Shown here: in pieces, positions 8,443 to 16,552 of the stretch | Position numbering within the stretch: position 1 is the first letter of the stretch | How the letters are laid out: the number at the start of each line of letters is the position of its first letter | Source: UBA3263 sp964586765 | GTDB taxonomy: Bacteria > Bacteroidota > Bacteroidia > Bacteroidales > Muribaculaceae | DNA: 64,000 bases | Reading direction: 5' to 3' | Assembly (NCBI GenBank): GCA_964586765.1 | Contig: CAZPHN010000009.1 | Location: 13,150 to 77,149, forward strand | Translations under genes and position numbers: made by a program | Notes under the pieces: model-generated | Databases searched by the model: none | What the model saw: only the letters and a program-made list of their open reading frames with translations | What the model was told of the DNA's origin: nothing

Positions 8443-8565
8443 ATGAAATACGAAAAGCCTGATTTGGAAGAATTGGAACTCGCTCTTGAAGGTTCATTCC
8501 TTGACAGCCGCACAGCCGACTCCGGTCGTGATGAAAATGAACTTGAAGAGGGTGAAATTGATTAA
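8443..8565 (+). CDS. Candidate RiPP precursor peptide, 40 residues
   Basis: The peptide starts MKYEKPDLEELELALEGSFL, continues with Asp/Ser/Arg/Thr-rich sequence, and ends with an acidic stretch finishing GEID. It contains no cysteine. The N-terminal KP-x-LEELELALEGSFL part looks like a leader helix for a PqqD-type recognition element. It has its own promoter, is followed by a hairpin plus T-run, and is then followed by SipW-like protease, HprK-like kinase and PqqD-like genes. That order resembles lasso-type and related kinase-containing RiPP loci, but no transglutaminase-like B2 or asparagine-synthetase-like C gene is present, so a lasso fold is not supported. The modification, if any, may be phosphorylation of a Ser or Thr in the core. 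Confidence 0.6.
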   Translation: MKYEKPDLEELELALEGSFLDSRTADSGRDENELEEGEID

Positions 8566-8585
8566 CCTTATCCAACGAAATTAGG

Positions 8586-8614
8586 ACGCTGACTAACATT
8601 AGCCAGCGTTTTTT
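8586..8614 (+). terminator. Leaky terminator between the candidate precursor and the maturation genes
   Basis: ACGCTGACT (8586-8594) pairs with AGCCAGCGT (8601-8609) with one mismatch and is followed by six T residues. The next start codon is at 8619. The position would give more precursor mRNA than enzyme mRNA. Confidence 0.6.
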
Positions 8615-8618
8615 GTAT

Positions 8619-9122
8619 ATGGACTACGTAGCCTCACATCGTTCGCAGATTAAGCGGAATGGATTTGCGCTGTCAAAGACCTATGGCACAAGCATGCGCC
8701 CTCTGATATGGGGCGGCGAGCATTATGTCGCCGTTGTTCCGCTTGAGAGCGAACCGACGGTTGGTGACTTATTAATGTTTCAGAGTCCGCTGGGCGATTG
8801 TAGTGTCATTCATCGGTTAGTGGAAATCAAGGAGGATGTTGGTCAGCGTATATACATTACCCGGGGTGACAACTGCCTTGGATGTGAGACAGTACGCCGG
8901 GAGGATATTATCGGTCGGGTTGCGGAAATTCATCGTATCAGCGGATTTCGCCCTTGGCATGCCATCCCTGCAAGAAAGTTTACAGTAACGGATGCGGCAT
9001 ATCTCAGATACTCACACATATGGAGGGCAATATGGCCCGTTAGACGTTGTTACTATCTATTACGTGCCCATGCGCGCGGCCTACGTGTTCGTTTATTGTC
9101 AGTTTTTAAGCCAAATAGATGA
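8619..9122 (+). CDS. S24/S26 (SipW-like) peptidase of the peptide cluster
   Basis: This 167-residue protein has a GTSMRPLI motif with the likely catalytic Ser25. VGDLLMF follows, then VIHRLVEI with His65 at the usual general-base position, and a TRGDNC box. His in place of Lys is the SipW-type arrangement. There is no clear N-terminal membrane anchor; the C-terminal 45 residues are strongly basic. The start is ATG 8619; a TTG two codons earlier overlaps the terminator T-run. Its stop overlaps the kinase start (ATGA at 9119). It probably removes a leader peptide or regulates the cluster. Peptidases of this type co-occur with PqqD-like proteins in Bacteroidales. Confidence 0.75.
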   Translation: MDYVASHRSQIKRNGFALSKTYGTSMRPLIWGGEHYVAVVPLESEPTVGDLLMFQSPLGDCSVIHRLVEIKEDVGQRIYITRGDNCLGCETVRREDIIGRVAEIHRISGFRPWHAIPARKFTVTDAAYLRYSHIWRAIWPVRRCYYLLRAHARGLRVRLLSVFKPNR

Positions 9123-10045
9123 AACAGCAATATATAGTTGCCCGAAATTGTTTTAGTGTATCAATAGATGACACGCTAACGGCTTGGAAGAATATTGAGT
9201 CCCATTTCAGACCATTTGCTACTATGTCAGATGAAAGACCGGTATTGGAAATTGACATAGAAAGCGGGAAACTGCCGGAACATGACGGTGTGAGGATTTA
9301 TGAGCCTGAGCACGATGGCATAGGCATCATTTCATCGTGTGCCTCGCAGCTTTCGGATGGCAGCCTTGTAATCGAGTTCAAGCACACCGAGGAACTTACA
9401 CCACGTATATGGATGAAAATGCCTCCGGAGCTTAACCATGCCTACATAGTAATCGGTCCAGATGGCGATAGTAATGATTCTTACTTCCTTACCCACGCCA
9501 TCATGATTGCATTCATGCTCGCCACCAGTGGCAACGGTACACTGCTTATCCACTCATCAGCGGTTACTCATGAAGGTATGGCATACCTTTTTCAGGGCAA
9601 AAGCGGCACTGGCAAGAGTACACATGTACGTCTGTGGGTCAAAAATATCAGCGGCGCAGTTAGGCTTAACGATGATCACCCTATAATACGCTTTGCTGAT
9701 ACCGGTGACGCGATTGCCTACGGGTCGCCATGGAGTGGCAAAACGCACTGTTATCGCAACGAATCAGCCCCGGTCGGAGCGTTTGTGCGCTTGGTCCGTG
9801 GTGAAAATAACGAATTACATAGGCTTCCCCCGCTCAAAGCGTACGCATCGCTTACAGCCTCGGTGTTTTATCTGCCGTTTATGAGCGATAGGCTCAAGGA
9901 AGTGCGCCATAAGACTGTTGAGCGGCTGGCAATGAGTGTGGCATGCTGCGAAATGTACTGTCGCCCTGATGCTGACGCCGCCCTGACGTGCCTTAAGGGC
10001 GTGAAGGCTGCACCGTGGTGTAGCCCTACAGATTTAATCGAATAA
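9119..10045 (+). CDS. HprK-like kinase of the peptide cluster
   Basis: The 308-residue protein has the P-loop of HPr kinase relatives: LLIHSSAV (142-149), Walker A GKSGTGKST (160-168), LNDDHP (183-188) with the paired aspartates of the family, then GSPWSGKT. An N-terminal domain of about 110 residues is unassigned. Homologues in lasso-peptide loci phosphorylate the precursor, as shown for the paeninodin family. Here it overlaps the protease gene by 4 nt and is followed 21 nt later by the PqqD-like gene. The predicted substrate is the 8443 peptide or a partner protein. Confidence 0.75.
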   Translation: MKQQYIVARNCFSVSIDDTLTAWKNIESHFRPFATMSDERPVLEIDIESGKLPEHDGVRIYEPEHDGIGIISSCASQLSDGSLVIEFKHTEELTPRIWMKMPPELNHAYIVIGPDGDSNDSYFLTHAIMIAFMLATSGNGTLLIHSSAVTHEGMAYLFQGKSGTGKSTHVRLWVKNISGAVRLNDDHPIIRFADTGDAIAYGSPWSGKTHCYRNESAPVGAFVRLVRGENNELHRLPPLKAYASLTASVFYLPFMSDRLKEVRHKTVERLAMSVACCEMYCRPDADAALTCLKGVKAAPWCSPTDLIE

Positions 10046-10066
10046 TTTTTAAATATTATATATAAA

Positions 10067-10336
10067 ATGAGAATAAAAAAAGGATTCACACTGCGCACCG
10101 TAATGGGGCAGAACATCATATTGGCTGAAGGAAACAACTCTGACAGCTTTGGCAAAATAATCACTCTGAACGCATCGGCAGCCATGCTCTGGGAGGCACT
10201 CAAAGGAAAAGACTTTGAGGTAGCCGACGCCGCCAACCTTCTCGTTGCTCACTACGATATTGACGCCGCGCAAGCCAACGAAGACGCCACGTACATTATT
10301 GACCTAATGACTGAAAAAGGGCTCCTTTCCCACTGA
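10067..10336 (+). CDS. PqqD-like peptide-binding protein
   Basis: This 89-residue protein has the PqqD fold pattern. N-terminal strands (ILAEGNN) lead to ITLNASAAMLWEAL, the hallmark N-x-(S/T)-A-x-x-(I/L)-W segment. A helical part follows with AHYDIDAAQANEDATYII and LMTEKGLL. PqqD-like domains bind leader peptides of RiPP precursors and deliver them to the modifying enzyme. It is the last gene of the cluster, before a convergent cardiolipin synthase gene. Confidence 0.85.
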   Translation: MRIKKGFTLRTVMGQNIILAEGNNSDSFGKIITLNASAAMLWEALKGKDFEVADAANLLVAHYDIDAAQANEDATYIIDLMTEKGLLSH

Positions 10337-10377
10337 CCCGTTAAAGCGGGAAATTCTGGTGAGCAAGTAAGTGGGGA

Positions 10378-11805
10378 TTACAGGATTGGGGCAAGAAGGC
10401 GCACAACAGATTCCAGAACCATATGGATGCGCGGTCGCTTTCGCCATGTTTCGGCATATATGCGGGCGGAGTGTGACTGGTCCGTCAGGAATACGTTGCG
10501 CAGTTTTTCGTTGAGTTCAGGCGAATAAAGTATCAGATTTGCTTCGAAATTGTGTTCAAATGAGCGGAAATCGAAATTTGTAGAGCCTACTGATGCCAGT
10601 TCATCGTCAATAATCAGCATTTTGGAGTGGAGCATCCCCGGTTCGAAGAAATAGATTTTTATGCCGGCTCGGAGACATTCGGTTATGTAGCTGCGCGAAG
10701 AGTAGCTTAGCATCCATGAGTCGCTATGGCGCGGAATCATGATACGTACATCTATACCCGCCAAGGCTGCATTCTGGAGTGCTTTGAGCAGTGTCTCGGG
10801 GGGTAGAAAATAAGGAGTCTGCAGGAAAATGCGTTTGCGCGCGTTGAGAATTGCACGCATGAATACGTAGGCAATATTGTTCCATTGGTTCATTGGACCG
10901 CCGGTTATGGACTGGATGCCAACCGTGCCCATGGGCTGGCGCGTACATTCATCGTCGAGAATGCTGTTGCACATGAATGCCCAGTCAAGCGCGAAGGAGT
11001 ATTGGAGGGTGCCGACCGCCGGACCCTGTATGCGAAGGTGGCAGTCGCGCCACAGCGGGAATTTTCCGCCGTCAAGGTAGCGGTTTGCAATGTTCATGCC
11101 GCCAATGTAGCCGATTTCGCCGTCGATAATGACTATTTTGCGGTGGTTTCGCCAGTTTACGCGTGACGCAAACGGGATAAATGTAACCTTGAAGAAGGGA
11201 TATGCTTCTACACCGGCGGCGCGTAGTTTCTTGAAAAAATGGGAACTGACGTGAAATGAGCCTACATGGTCATAAATTACGCGGACTTTGACTCCCGCGC
11301 GCGCGCGTTCAATTAATATAGATGCTATTTCGCGTCCAAGTTCATCATCTTCAAAAATGTAATACTGAAGATTGATGAATTTAGTGGCATTCTGCAGGTC
11401 GCGCTTCAGCGACGAGAATTTAGCCGTGCCGGTAGAAAATACCTCAACCTCATTGCCCGGCAGATATGCCGAGCCGGTCAGTGAGCGCGTAAGCCTGACA
11501 AGATCCTGATATTTAGGCGCGAGATTTGACGGATGGCGATGGCGCGGCGCGCTGATGCGCAGCAACCTGCGCTTATTGCGCCTCGATATCATTCGTTTGT
11601 TCTTGATGTTGCGCCCGAAGAATATGTAGAGAATCAGCCCTACGGCAGGAAGCAGGATGAGAACCGTAACCCAAGCCAATGACTTGACCGGGTTGCGGTT
11701 CTCACCGAGAATTACAAGGATAACGGTGATGATGGACAGCACATAGGTGACCGACAGAATGGCGTAAAGCCAAGGCTGCTGAAGTAGTTCAATTATGGCA
11801 TCCAT
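10378..11805 (-). CDS. cls: Cardiolipin synthase (phospholipase D family)
   Basis: The 475-residue protein starts with two hydrophobic helices (about residues 10-30 and 40-58). It carries two HKD motifs, HRKIVIIDGEIGYIGGMN and HSKMLIIDDELASVGSTN, as expected for bacterial ClsA-type enzymes that condense two phosphatidylglycerols into cardiolipin at the inner membrane. A conserved basic segment follows the membrane helices. The gene lies 22 nt after glyA on the same strand and may be the last gene of that operon. Confidence 0.92.
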   Translation of the reverse strand: MDAIIELLQQPWLYAILSVTYVLSIITVILVILGENRNPVKSLAWVTVLILLPAVGLILYIFFGRNIKNKRMISRRNKRRLLRISAPRHRHPSNLAPKYQDLVRLTRSLTGSAYLPGNEVEVFSTGTAKFSSLKRDLQNATKFINLQYYIFEDDELGREIASILIERARAGVKVRVIYDHVGSFHVSSHFFKKLRAAGVEAYPFFKVTFIPFASRVNWRNHRKIVIIDGEIGYIGGMNIANRYLDGGKFPLWRDCHLRIQGPAVGTLQYSFALDWAFMCNSILDDECTRQPMGTVGIQSITGGPMNQWNNIAYVFMRAILNARKRIFLQTPYFLPPETLLKALQNAALAGIDVRIMIPRHSDSWMLSYSSRSYITECLRAGIKIYFFEPGMLHSKMLIIDDELASVGSTNFDFRSFEHNFEANLILYSPELNEKLRNVFLTDQSHSARIYAETWRKRPRIHMVLESVVRLLAPIL

Positions 11806-11827
11806 TACCGTAAAAACGAGAAATCTG

Positions 11828-13105
11828 TTATGCGAAAATGGGGTAGTTTGCCATCAGCGCGTTCACTTCGGAGCGAACTGCAGCAATCTCAGCCTCATTT
11901 TCGGGATTGGAGAGAACACGGTCAATGAAGTCAACAATGGTCTCCATCTGGTCCTCCTTGAGTCCGCGCGTGGTGATGGCGGCGGTGCCGAGGCGGATGC
12001 CAGAGGTCTGGAAGGGTGAGCGGGAATCAAAGGGCACCATGTTCTTGTTGGCGGTGATGTCTGCCTGAACAAGCACTTTCTCAGCAACCTTGCCGGTCAG
12101 TTCGGGGAACTTGGTGCGGAGGTCAACGAGGATGCAGTGATTGTCAGTGCCACCGGAAATTACTTTGTAACCGCGGTTAATGAGGGCGTCAGCCATAGCC
12201 TTGGCATTTACGCGCACCTGTTTTGCCCAAGTCTTGAACTCGGGAGTAAGAGCTTCGCCGAATGCTACTGCTTTTGCTGCGATTACATGTTCGAGCGGAC
12301 CGCCCTGAGCTCCGGGGAATACGGCACTGTTGAGCAGAGACGACATCATCTTGATTTCACCCTTGGGTGTGGTCAGACCCCACGGATTGGGGAAGTCCTT
12401 GCCCATCAGGATAAGTCCGCCGCGCGGTCCGCGCAGGGTCTTGTGAGTAGTCGAGGTAACGATATGGGCGTACTTTACGGGATTTTCAAGCTCGCCGGCG
12501 GCAATAAGTCCGGCAGGGTGTGCCATATCTATCATCAGGATAGCTCCGATTTCGTCGGCAAGGCGGCGCATGCGGGCATAATCCCATTCGCGGCTGTAGG
12601 CAGACGCACCGCCTACAATCAAACGCGGACGCTCGCGGCGAGCCACTTCCTCCATCTGGTCATAGTCAATCAAACCGTCTTCTTCGCGCACGTTATACTC
12701 GAGAGCCTTGTACATAAGTCCGCTGAAGTTTACGGGGCTTCCGTGGCTCAGGTGACCGCCGTGGGCAAGGTTGAGCCCAAGGAACTTGTCGCCGGGACGA
12801 AGGCAGGTCATGAACACTGCCATGTTTGCCTGAGCTCCGGAGTGGGGCTGCACATTGGCATATTCCGCGCCGAAGAGTTTGCAAACGCGGTCAATTGCCA
12901 GCTGTTCTGCTTTGTCGACCACTTCACAGCCGCCATAGTAACGGTGACCGGGGTAGCCTTCGGCATATTTATTTGTGAGGCAGGAACCCATGGCTTCCAT
13001 TACCTGATTGCTTACAAAGTTTTCAGAGGCAATAAGCTCGATACCTTTGTGTTGGCGCAGGTTTTCCTGCTCGATGATGTCAAAAATTTCCTTATCTCTT
13101 TCCAT
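11828..13105 (-). CDS. glyA: Serine hydroxymethyltransferase
   Basis: The 425-residue PLP enzyme interconverts serine and glycine with tetrahydrofolate, the main source of one-carbon units. Family landmarks are GIELIASENF, YAEGYPGHRYYGG, the DMAHPAGLIAAG stretch and VTSTTHKTLRGPRGG, which carries the PLP-binding lysine. Length and start (MERDKEIFDII) are normal. It lies 31 nt after the flavin reductase gene in an apparent pyrB-pyrI-flavin reductase-glyA operon. Confidence 0.97.
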   Translation of the reverse strand: MERDKEIFDIIEQENLRQHKGIELIASENFVSNQVMEAMGSCLTNKYAEGYPGHRYYGGCEVVDKAEQLAIDRVCKLFGAEYANVQPHSGAQANMAVFMTCLRPGDKFLGLNLAHGGHLSHGSPVNFSGLMYKALEYNVREEDGLIDYDQMEEVARRERPRLIVGGASAYSREWDYARMRRLADEIGAILMIDMAHPAGLIAAGELENPVKYAHIVTSTTHKTLRGPRGGLILMGKDFPNPWGLTTPKGEIKMMSSLLNSAVFPGAQGGPLEHVIAAKAVAFGEALTPEFKTWAKQVRVNAKAMADALINRGYKVISGGTDNHCILVDLRTKFPELTGKVAEKVLVQADITANKNMVPFDSRSPFQTSGIRLGTAAITTRGLKEDQMETIVDFIDRVLSNPENEAEIAAVRSEVNALMANYPIFA

Positions 13106-13136
13106 TTGTTAGTGTATATGAGTGATTTTTGATAAA

Positions 13137-13703
13137 TTATTTCTTTTTTTGAACTGAAAAGCCGAATTTGCCTAACTTTTCGCCAAGCGAGTAGTAGGCT
13201 CCGTGGCTATATGCTATCAGATTGGCATGGTCAAGGCGGAATGCTCCGGTCTCCGGGTCAATCAGGCTTTCATCAGCCAATACGTTGACAACTTCGGCTA
13301 TGAACATATGGTGGGTTCCAAGCGGAATAATCTGCCTGACACGACATTCGATACTGAGCGGGCTCTCGGCGATAGACGGACAGCTGACCTTTATGCCCTC
13401 AACCGGTGTAAGTCCGGTTTCACGCCATTTGTCGAAATCGCGTCCGCTGCGAACTCCTGCCCAATCCGTTGCGCGCGCCATCGCCGCAGTGGTTAGATTG
13501 ACGGTAAACTCCATGTTCTCTTTAATCAGACCATAGGAAAACCGCTCCGGGCGTACGCTTATGGAGAGCATTGCCGGGTCAGAGCAAATAGTGCCCGCCC
13601 ATGCGACAGTCAGCATGTTGCTTTTCTTTACTGATGAACCACACGTCACGAGAACGGGTGGAACGGGGTAAAGCATAGTGCCGGGACGCCACTGCTGTTT
13701 CAT
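13137..13703 (-). CDS. Flavin reductase family protein
   Basis: This 188-residue FMN-binding split-barrel protein has an N-terminal PGTMLYPVPPVLVTCG segment, a TVAWAGTICSDPAMLSISVRP flavin-binding stretch and FTVNLTT. The start is set at ATG 13703, which overlaps the pyrI stop as ATGA, rather than the upstream ATG at 13730 inside pyrI. Relatives reduce flavin or bind FMN; the physiological substrate in this operon is not known. It sits between pyrI and glyA. Confidence 0.88.
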   Translation of the reverse strand: MKQQWRPGTMLYPVPPVLVTCGSSVKKSNMLTVAWAGTICSDPAMLSISVRPERFSYGLIKENMEFTVNLTTAAMARATDWAGVRSGRDFDKWRETGLTPVEGIKVSCPSIAESPLSIECRVRQIIPLGTHHMFIAEVVNVLADESLIDPETGAFRLDHANLIAYSHGAYYSLGEKLGKFGFSVQKKK

Positions 13704-14140
13704 AGCTGTGTATGTCCGCAGTAATGACAACGAATTTTAACCGGATCGCGACTTACGACCTCAAAACGCGTCGACATCGGCTCGTTATTGGTGATGCATT
13801 TAGGATTATTGCACTTTACCACGTCAATAAGTGTCTCGGGAAGCTCGACATTGCGCTTTTCAACAACTTCATAGTCGCGTATTATGTTGATTTTGGCTGT
13901 CGGCGCAATCAGGGCGATGCGGTTAAGCGTAGCCTCCGCAAATTCGGTATCAGCCACTTTGATAATACCTTTGCGTCCGCCGCGGGCTGAGGGAAGGTTA
14001 TTGCCTATGGTAAGCTGCATTTCGCTGTCTGCCAACTGGAGCAAACGCACCACCTCAAAGAGGGCGTCGGCAGGAATATGGTCAATTACGGTGCCGTTTT
14101 TCAGGGCGGCTACCGCTAATTCTTTCTTGGGTGTACTCAT
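13700..14140 (-). CDS. pyrI: Aspartate carbamoyltransferase regulatory chain
   Basis: This 146-residue subunit binds nucleotide effectors and joins PyrB trimers. It starts MSTPKKELAVAAL with a GTVIDHIPA motif near the allosteric site. The C-terminal zinc domain has its four cysteines as CNNPKC and CHYC. The start is ATG 14140; the frame is open further but only inside pyrB. It lies 16 nt after pyrB and ends overlapping the flavin reductase gene. Confidence 0.95.
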   Translation of the reverse strand: MSTPKKELAVAALKNGTVIDHIPADALFEVVRLLQLADSEMQLTIGNNLPSARGGRKGIIKVADTEFAEATLNRIALIAPTAKINIIRDYEVVEKRNVELPETLIDVVKCNNPKCITNNEPMSTRFEVVSRDPVKIRCHYCGHTQL

Positions 14141-14156
14141 TTTGGGTGAAAGGATT

Positions 14157-15080
14157 TTATTTAACCGGTAATTCAATTCCGAGAGCGCGACAAATAATTG
14201 CCTGACGGGCATAGAGTCCGTTCTTTGCCTGCTGGAAGTAGTAAGCCTTGGGATTATCGTCGACATCACGGTTGATTTCGTTGACTCGCGGCAGCGGGTG
14301 GAGTATCCTGAGGTTGGGGCGCGAGGTCTCAAGCATAGCGTTACAGAGGCTGTAAAGGTCCTTGACCTTTTCGTATTCCATAATGTCCGTGAAGCGTTCG
14401 CGCTGTACTCGCGTCATGTAGATTATGTCACTGGTGTCGATAACTGCCTGATTAAAATCTTCGTGTTCGGTAAATTTAATTCCGTTTTCAATGCAGAATT
14501 GTTTGTAATATTCCGGCATCTGAAGTTCCTTGCATGCCACAAAGCGGAAAGTCGGGTTAAAGTGGCGCATCGCCATAAGCAGGGAGTGGACGGTACGTCC
14601 GTATTTAAGGTCACCCACCATGGTGATGGTCAGGTTCTCCAGCGTTCCCTGAGTCTTGTAGATTGAATAGAGGTCAAGGAGAGTCTGCGAGGGATGCTGA
14701 TTTGCGCCGTCACCGGCGTTGATGATAGGCACATCGGTTACTTCGGTAGCATATCTTGCCGCACCTTCAAGATAGTGACGCATTACAATAAGGTCGGCGT
14801 AATTGCTTACCATCTTGATAGTATCCTTAAGCGTTTCGCCCTTTGAGGTAGAAGTTGCGGCAGGGTCGCTGAAACCTATAATGCGACCGCCAAGACGCTG
14901 GACTGCCGTTTCAAAACTAAGTCGGGTTCGTGTCGACGGCTCAAAAAAGAGCGTAGCGATAATTTTACCGTCAAGAATTTTTTGATTGGGATTTTCCTCA
15001 AAATATGCGGCTGTGCGCAAAATTTTGAGAATCTCTTCCTTCGAGAGATTGTCAATGGATACGAGGCTGCCGGTTTCCAT
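14157..15080 (-). CDS. pyrB: Aspartate carbamoyltransferase catalytic chain
   Basis: The 307-residue enzyme forms carbamoyl aspartate, the first committed step of pyrimidine synthesis. Carbamoyl-phosphate binding motif STRTRLSFE, the SKGETLKD loop, RHYLEGAARY, HPSQTLLDLY and HPLPR are all present. The start METGSLVSIDNL at 15080 fits the family length; the frame extends upstream but across the promoter. It is the first gene of the pyrBI operon. Confidence 0.96.
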   Translation of the reverse strand: METGSLVSIDNLSKEEILKILRTAAYFEENPNQKILDGKIIATLFFEPSTRTRLSFETAVQRLGGRIIGFSDPAATSTSKGETLKDTIKMVSNYADLIVMRHYLEGAARYATEVTDVPIINAGDGANQHPSQTLLDLYSIYKTQGTLENLTITMVGDLKYGRTVHSLLMAMRHFNPTFRFVACKELQMPEYYKQFCIENGIKFTEHEDFNQAVIDTSDIIYMTRVQRERFTDIMEYEKVKDLYSLCNAMLETSRPNLRILHPLPRVNEINRDVDDNPKAYYFQQAKNGLYARQAIICRALGIELPVK

Positions 15081-15116
15081 ACTTGTGAAAGTAAAAATGA
15101 GTGTTGAAACTTTCTG

Positions 15117-15124
15117 CAAATTTA
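15117..15124 (-). promoter_or_regulatory. Promoter -7 box of the pyrB operon
   Basis: The minus strand reads TAAATTTG (15124-15117), 37 nt before the pyrB ATG. No good TTG is visible 19-20 nt upstream, so the -33 element is weak or absent. Confidence 0.55.
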
Positions 15125-15230
15125 CGAATAAAATCCCGGTTGAGGAAACTATGGGCAGTTTTTTTTCATTTTTGAACCAATCGGCGTAAAATCGCGTTTT
15201 GAATATAGAAATATTAAAGAAAAACAAGCT

Positions 15231-15716
15231 ATGAAAACCGGAATTTTTTACGGTTCCACAACCGGAACTACACGCAAGATTGCAGAGACCATAGCCGAGC
15301 GTCTCGGCGTTTCATCTGACGATATACATGATGTTGCAAATGTCGGTCCGTCGGCAGTCGCACCTTATGACCTCCTTATTTGCGGGACAAGCACATGGGG
15401 CAACGGCGAGATACAGACCGACTGGCTCGATTTTCTCGATGGCTTGGAAATGGAAGACCTTCGCGGAAAGAAAGTAGCCCTCTTTGGCATCGGAGATGAA
15501 ACGATGGCAGACACGTTCTGTTCCGGAGTCGGCGAACTCTACAAACGCATTAAGCGTACCGGCGCGGAATTTGTCGGCTCATATCCTGCCAACGTCTACA
15601 AGTTCAATCACTCCGAAGCAATTGTCGACGGCGCACCCGTCGGTCTGCTCCTCGACGAAGTTAATCACCCCGACCTCACCTCCGGTCGCATCGACGGCTG
15701 GCTCCTGACCCTTTAA
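15231..15716 (+). CDS. fldA: Flavodoxin
   Basis: This 161-residue long-chain flavodoxin carries low-potential electrons by FMN. The phosphate loop is GSTTGTTRKIAE (8-19). The isoalloxazine loop contains CGTSTWGNGE, followed by DFLDGLEMEDLRGKKVALFGIGD, with the C-terminal insert typical of long-chain forms. It is divergent from pyrB and monocistronic. Confidence 0.93.
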   Translation: MKTGIFYGSTTGTTRKIAETIAERLGVSSDDIHDVANVGPSAVAPYDLLICGTSTWGNGEIQTDWLDFLDGLEMEDLRGKKVALFGIGDETMADTFCSGVGELYKRIKRTGAEFVGSYPANVYKFNHSEAIVDGAPVGLLLDEVNHPDLTSGRIDGWLLTL

Positions 15717-15757
15717 CAATGATAAAATCATAAAACTCCAAGTTATCAGTAAGAAAC

Positions 15758-15788
15758 TTGCAAATTAGAGAAAAAAACTTTAACTTTG
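15758..15788 (+). promoter_or_regulatory. Promoter of the small protein/GNAT pair
   Basis: TTG (15758-15760), a 20-nt gap and TAACTTTG (15781-15788) precede the ATG at 15814 by 25 nt. Confidence 0.75.
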
Positions 15789-15813
15789 CAGAAACTAAAA
15801 GCAATATAGTATC

Positions 15814-16011
15814 ATGATACGTTCAATCCCTAATCCTCCAATGGATCGAGATGATGTCGTTCGTTTTCGCTGTAATCTGGAGAAACATCTTCGTGGAGAT
15901 TTTAATGCCGAGGAGCGAGGGCGCATAGATGAGCGCATGTCTCGAACAAAATCAATAACTAACCGTATAATTGCGAACTGTGGTGGAAAAAATCCAATCC
16001 TCGGTTACTGA
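15814..16011 (+). CDS. Small hypothetical protein upstream of a GNAT, possible antitoxin
   Basis: This 65-residue basic protein has a helical middle (DDVVRFRCNLEKHLRGDF, then NAEERGRIDERM) and is not a family I can name. It has its own promoter and overlaps the start of the GNAT gene, an order like that of toxin-antitoxin pairs with an acetyltransferase toxin. Neither ribbon-helix-helix nor other DNA-binding fold is obvious, so the antitoxin idea rests on gene order. Confidence 0.6.
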   Translation: MIRSIPNPPMDRDDVVRFRCNLEKHLRGDFNAEERGRIDERMSRTKSITNRIIANCGGKNPILGY

Positions 16012-16546
16012 TCTTAAAATTAGACTTATGACTGACGCAGACTATGAAAATATGTCTGCGTTTTCTTGTGGGTGTGAAGAACTTGATAACTTCTTTAGAA
16101 CTGAAGTTAAAGAGTGCGTTTCTCACCGTTATCTGACCGCATATTGCGCATATACGGATAATGACGGAATAGTTGCGGCATTTACTTTAATGAATGACGC
16201 AATAATGATTGACAGTGAGGATGAAAAGGAGGATTTTATAGATGATATGCGCTTTGATGAGGATAATGATATTGTTGATTTCTTTAAAAAACAAAGTTCA
16301 TATCCTGCCATCAATATCGGACATTTAGGAACTACAACAAATTTACAGGGTAAGGGAATCGGTACACTGATTGTAGAGTTTGTTGCAGGTACATTCGAAC
16401 AATATCGACAAGCCGGATGTCAGTTTATTACGGTTGATGCTTTGAATAATCCACGTACGAATCAATTCTATTTATCAAACGGATTTACTTTTCAAACCAA
16501 TAGCGATTTATATTCTTCTACTCGTCGAATGTACCGAATTCTTTAA
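15980..16546 (+). CDS. GNAT N-acetyltransferase, TacT-like arrangement
   Basis: The protein is about 188 residues. The start FSCGCEELDNFFR matches the FxCG-x3-LDxFL signature of toxin-type GNATs such as TacT/AtaT relatives. The acetyl-CoA loop is LQGKGIGTLIVEF, and the C-terminal strand carries NPRTNQFYLSNGF. The likely start is GTG 15980 or 15983; a TTG at 15971 is also in frame. It overlaps the upstream small gene. Known members acetylate aminoacyl-tRNA. An acidic insert (DSEDEKEDFIDDM) near residue 75 is a local feature. Confidence 0.75.
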   Translation: MVEKIQSSVTDLKIRLMTDADYENMSAFSCGCEELDNFFRTEVKECVSHRYLTAYCAYTDNDGIVAAFTLMNDAIMIDSEDEKEDFIDDMRFDEDNDIVDFFKKQSSYPAINIGHLGTTTNLQGKGIGTLIVEFVAGTFEQYRQAGCQFITVDALNNPRTNQFYLSNGFTFQTNSDLYSSTRRMYRIL

Positions 16547-16552
16547 GTCGAA

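Noticed and set aside
8443..10336. Calling the peptide cluster a lasso peptide locus
   Set aside because: The B2 transglutaminase-like and C asparagine-synthetase-like genes that define lasso biosynthesis are not in the window.
12137..13132. 331-codon plus-strand ORF opposite glyA
   Set aside because: It is an antisense shadow; the minus frame encodes serine hydroxymethyltransferase with all motifs.
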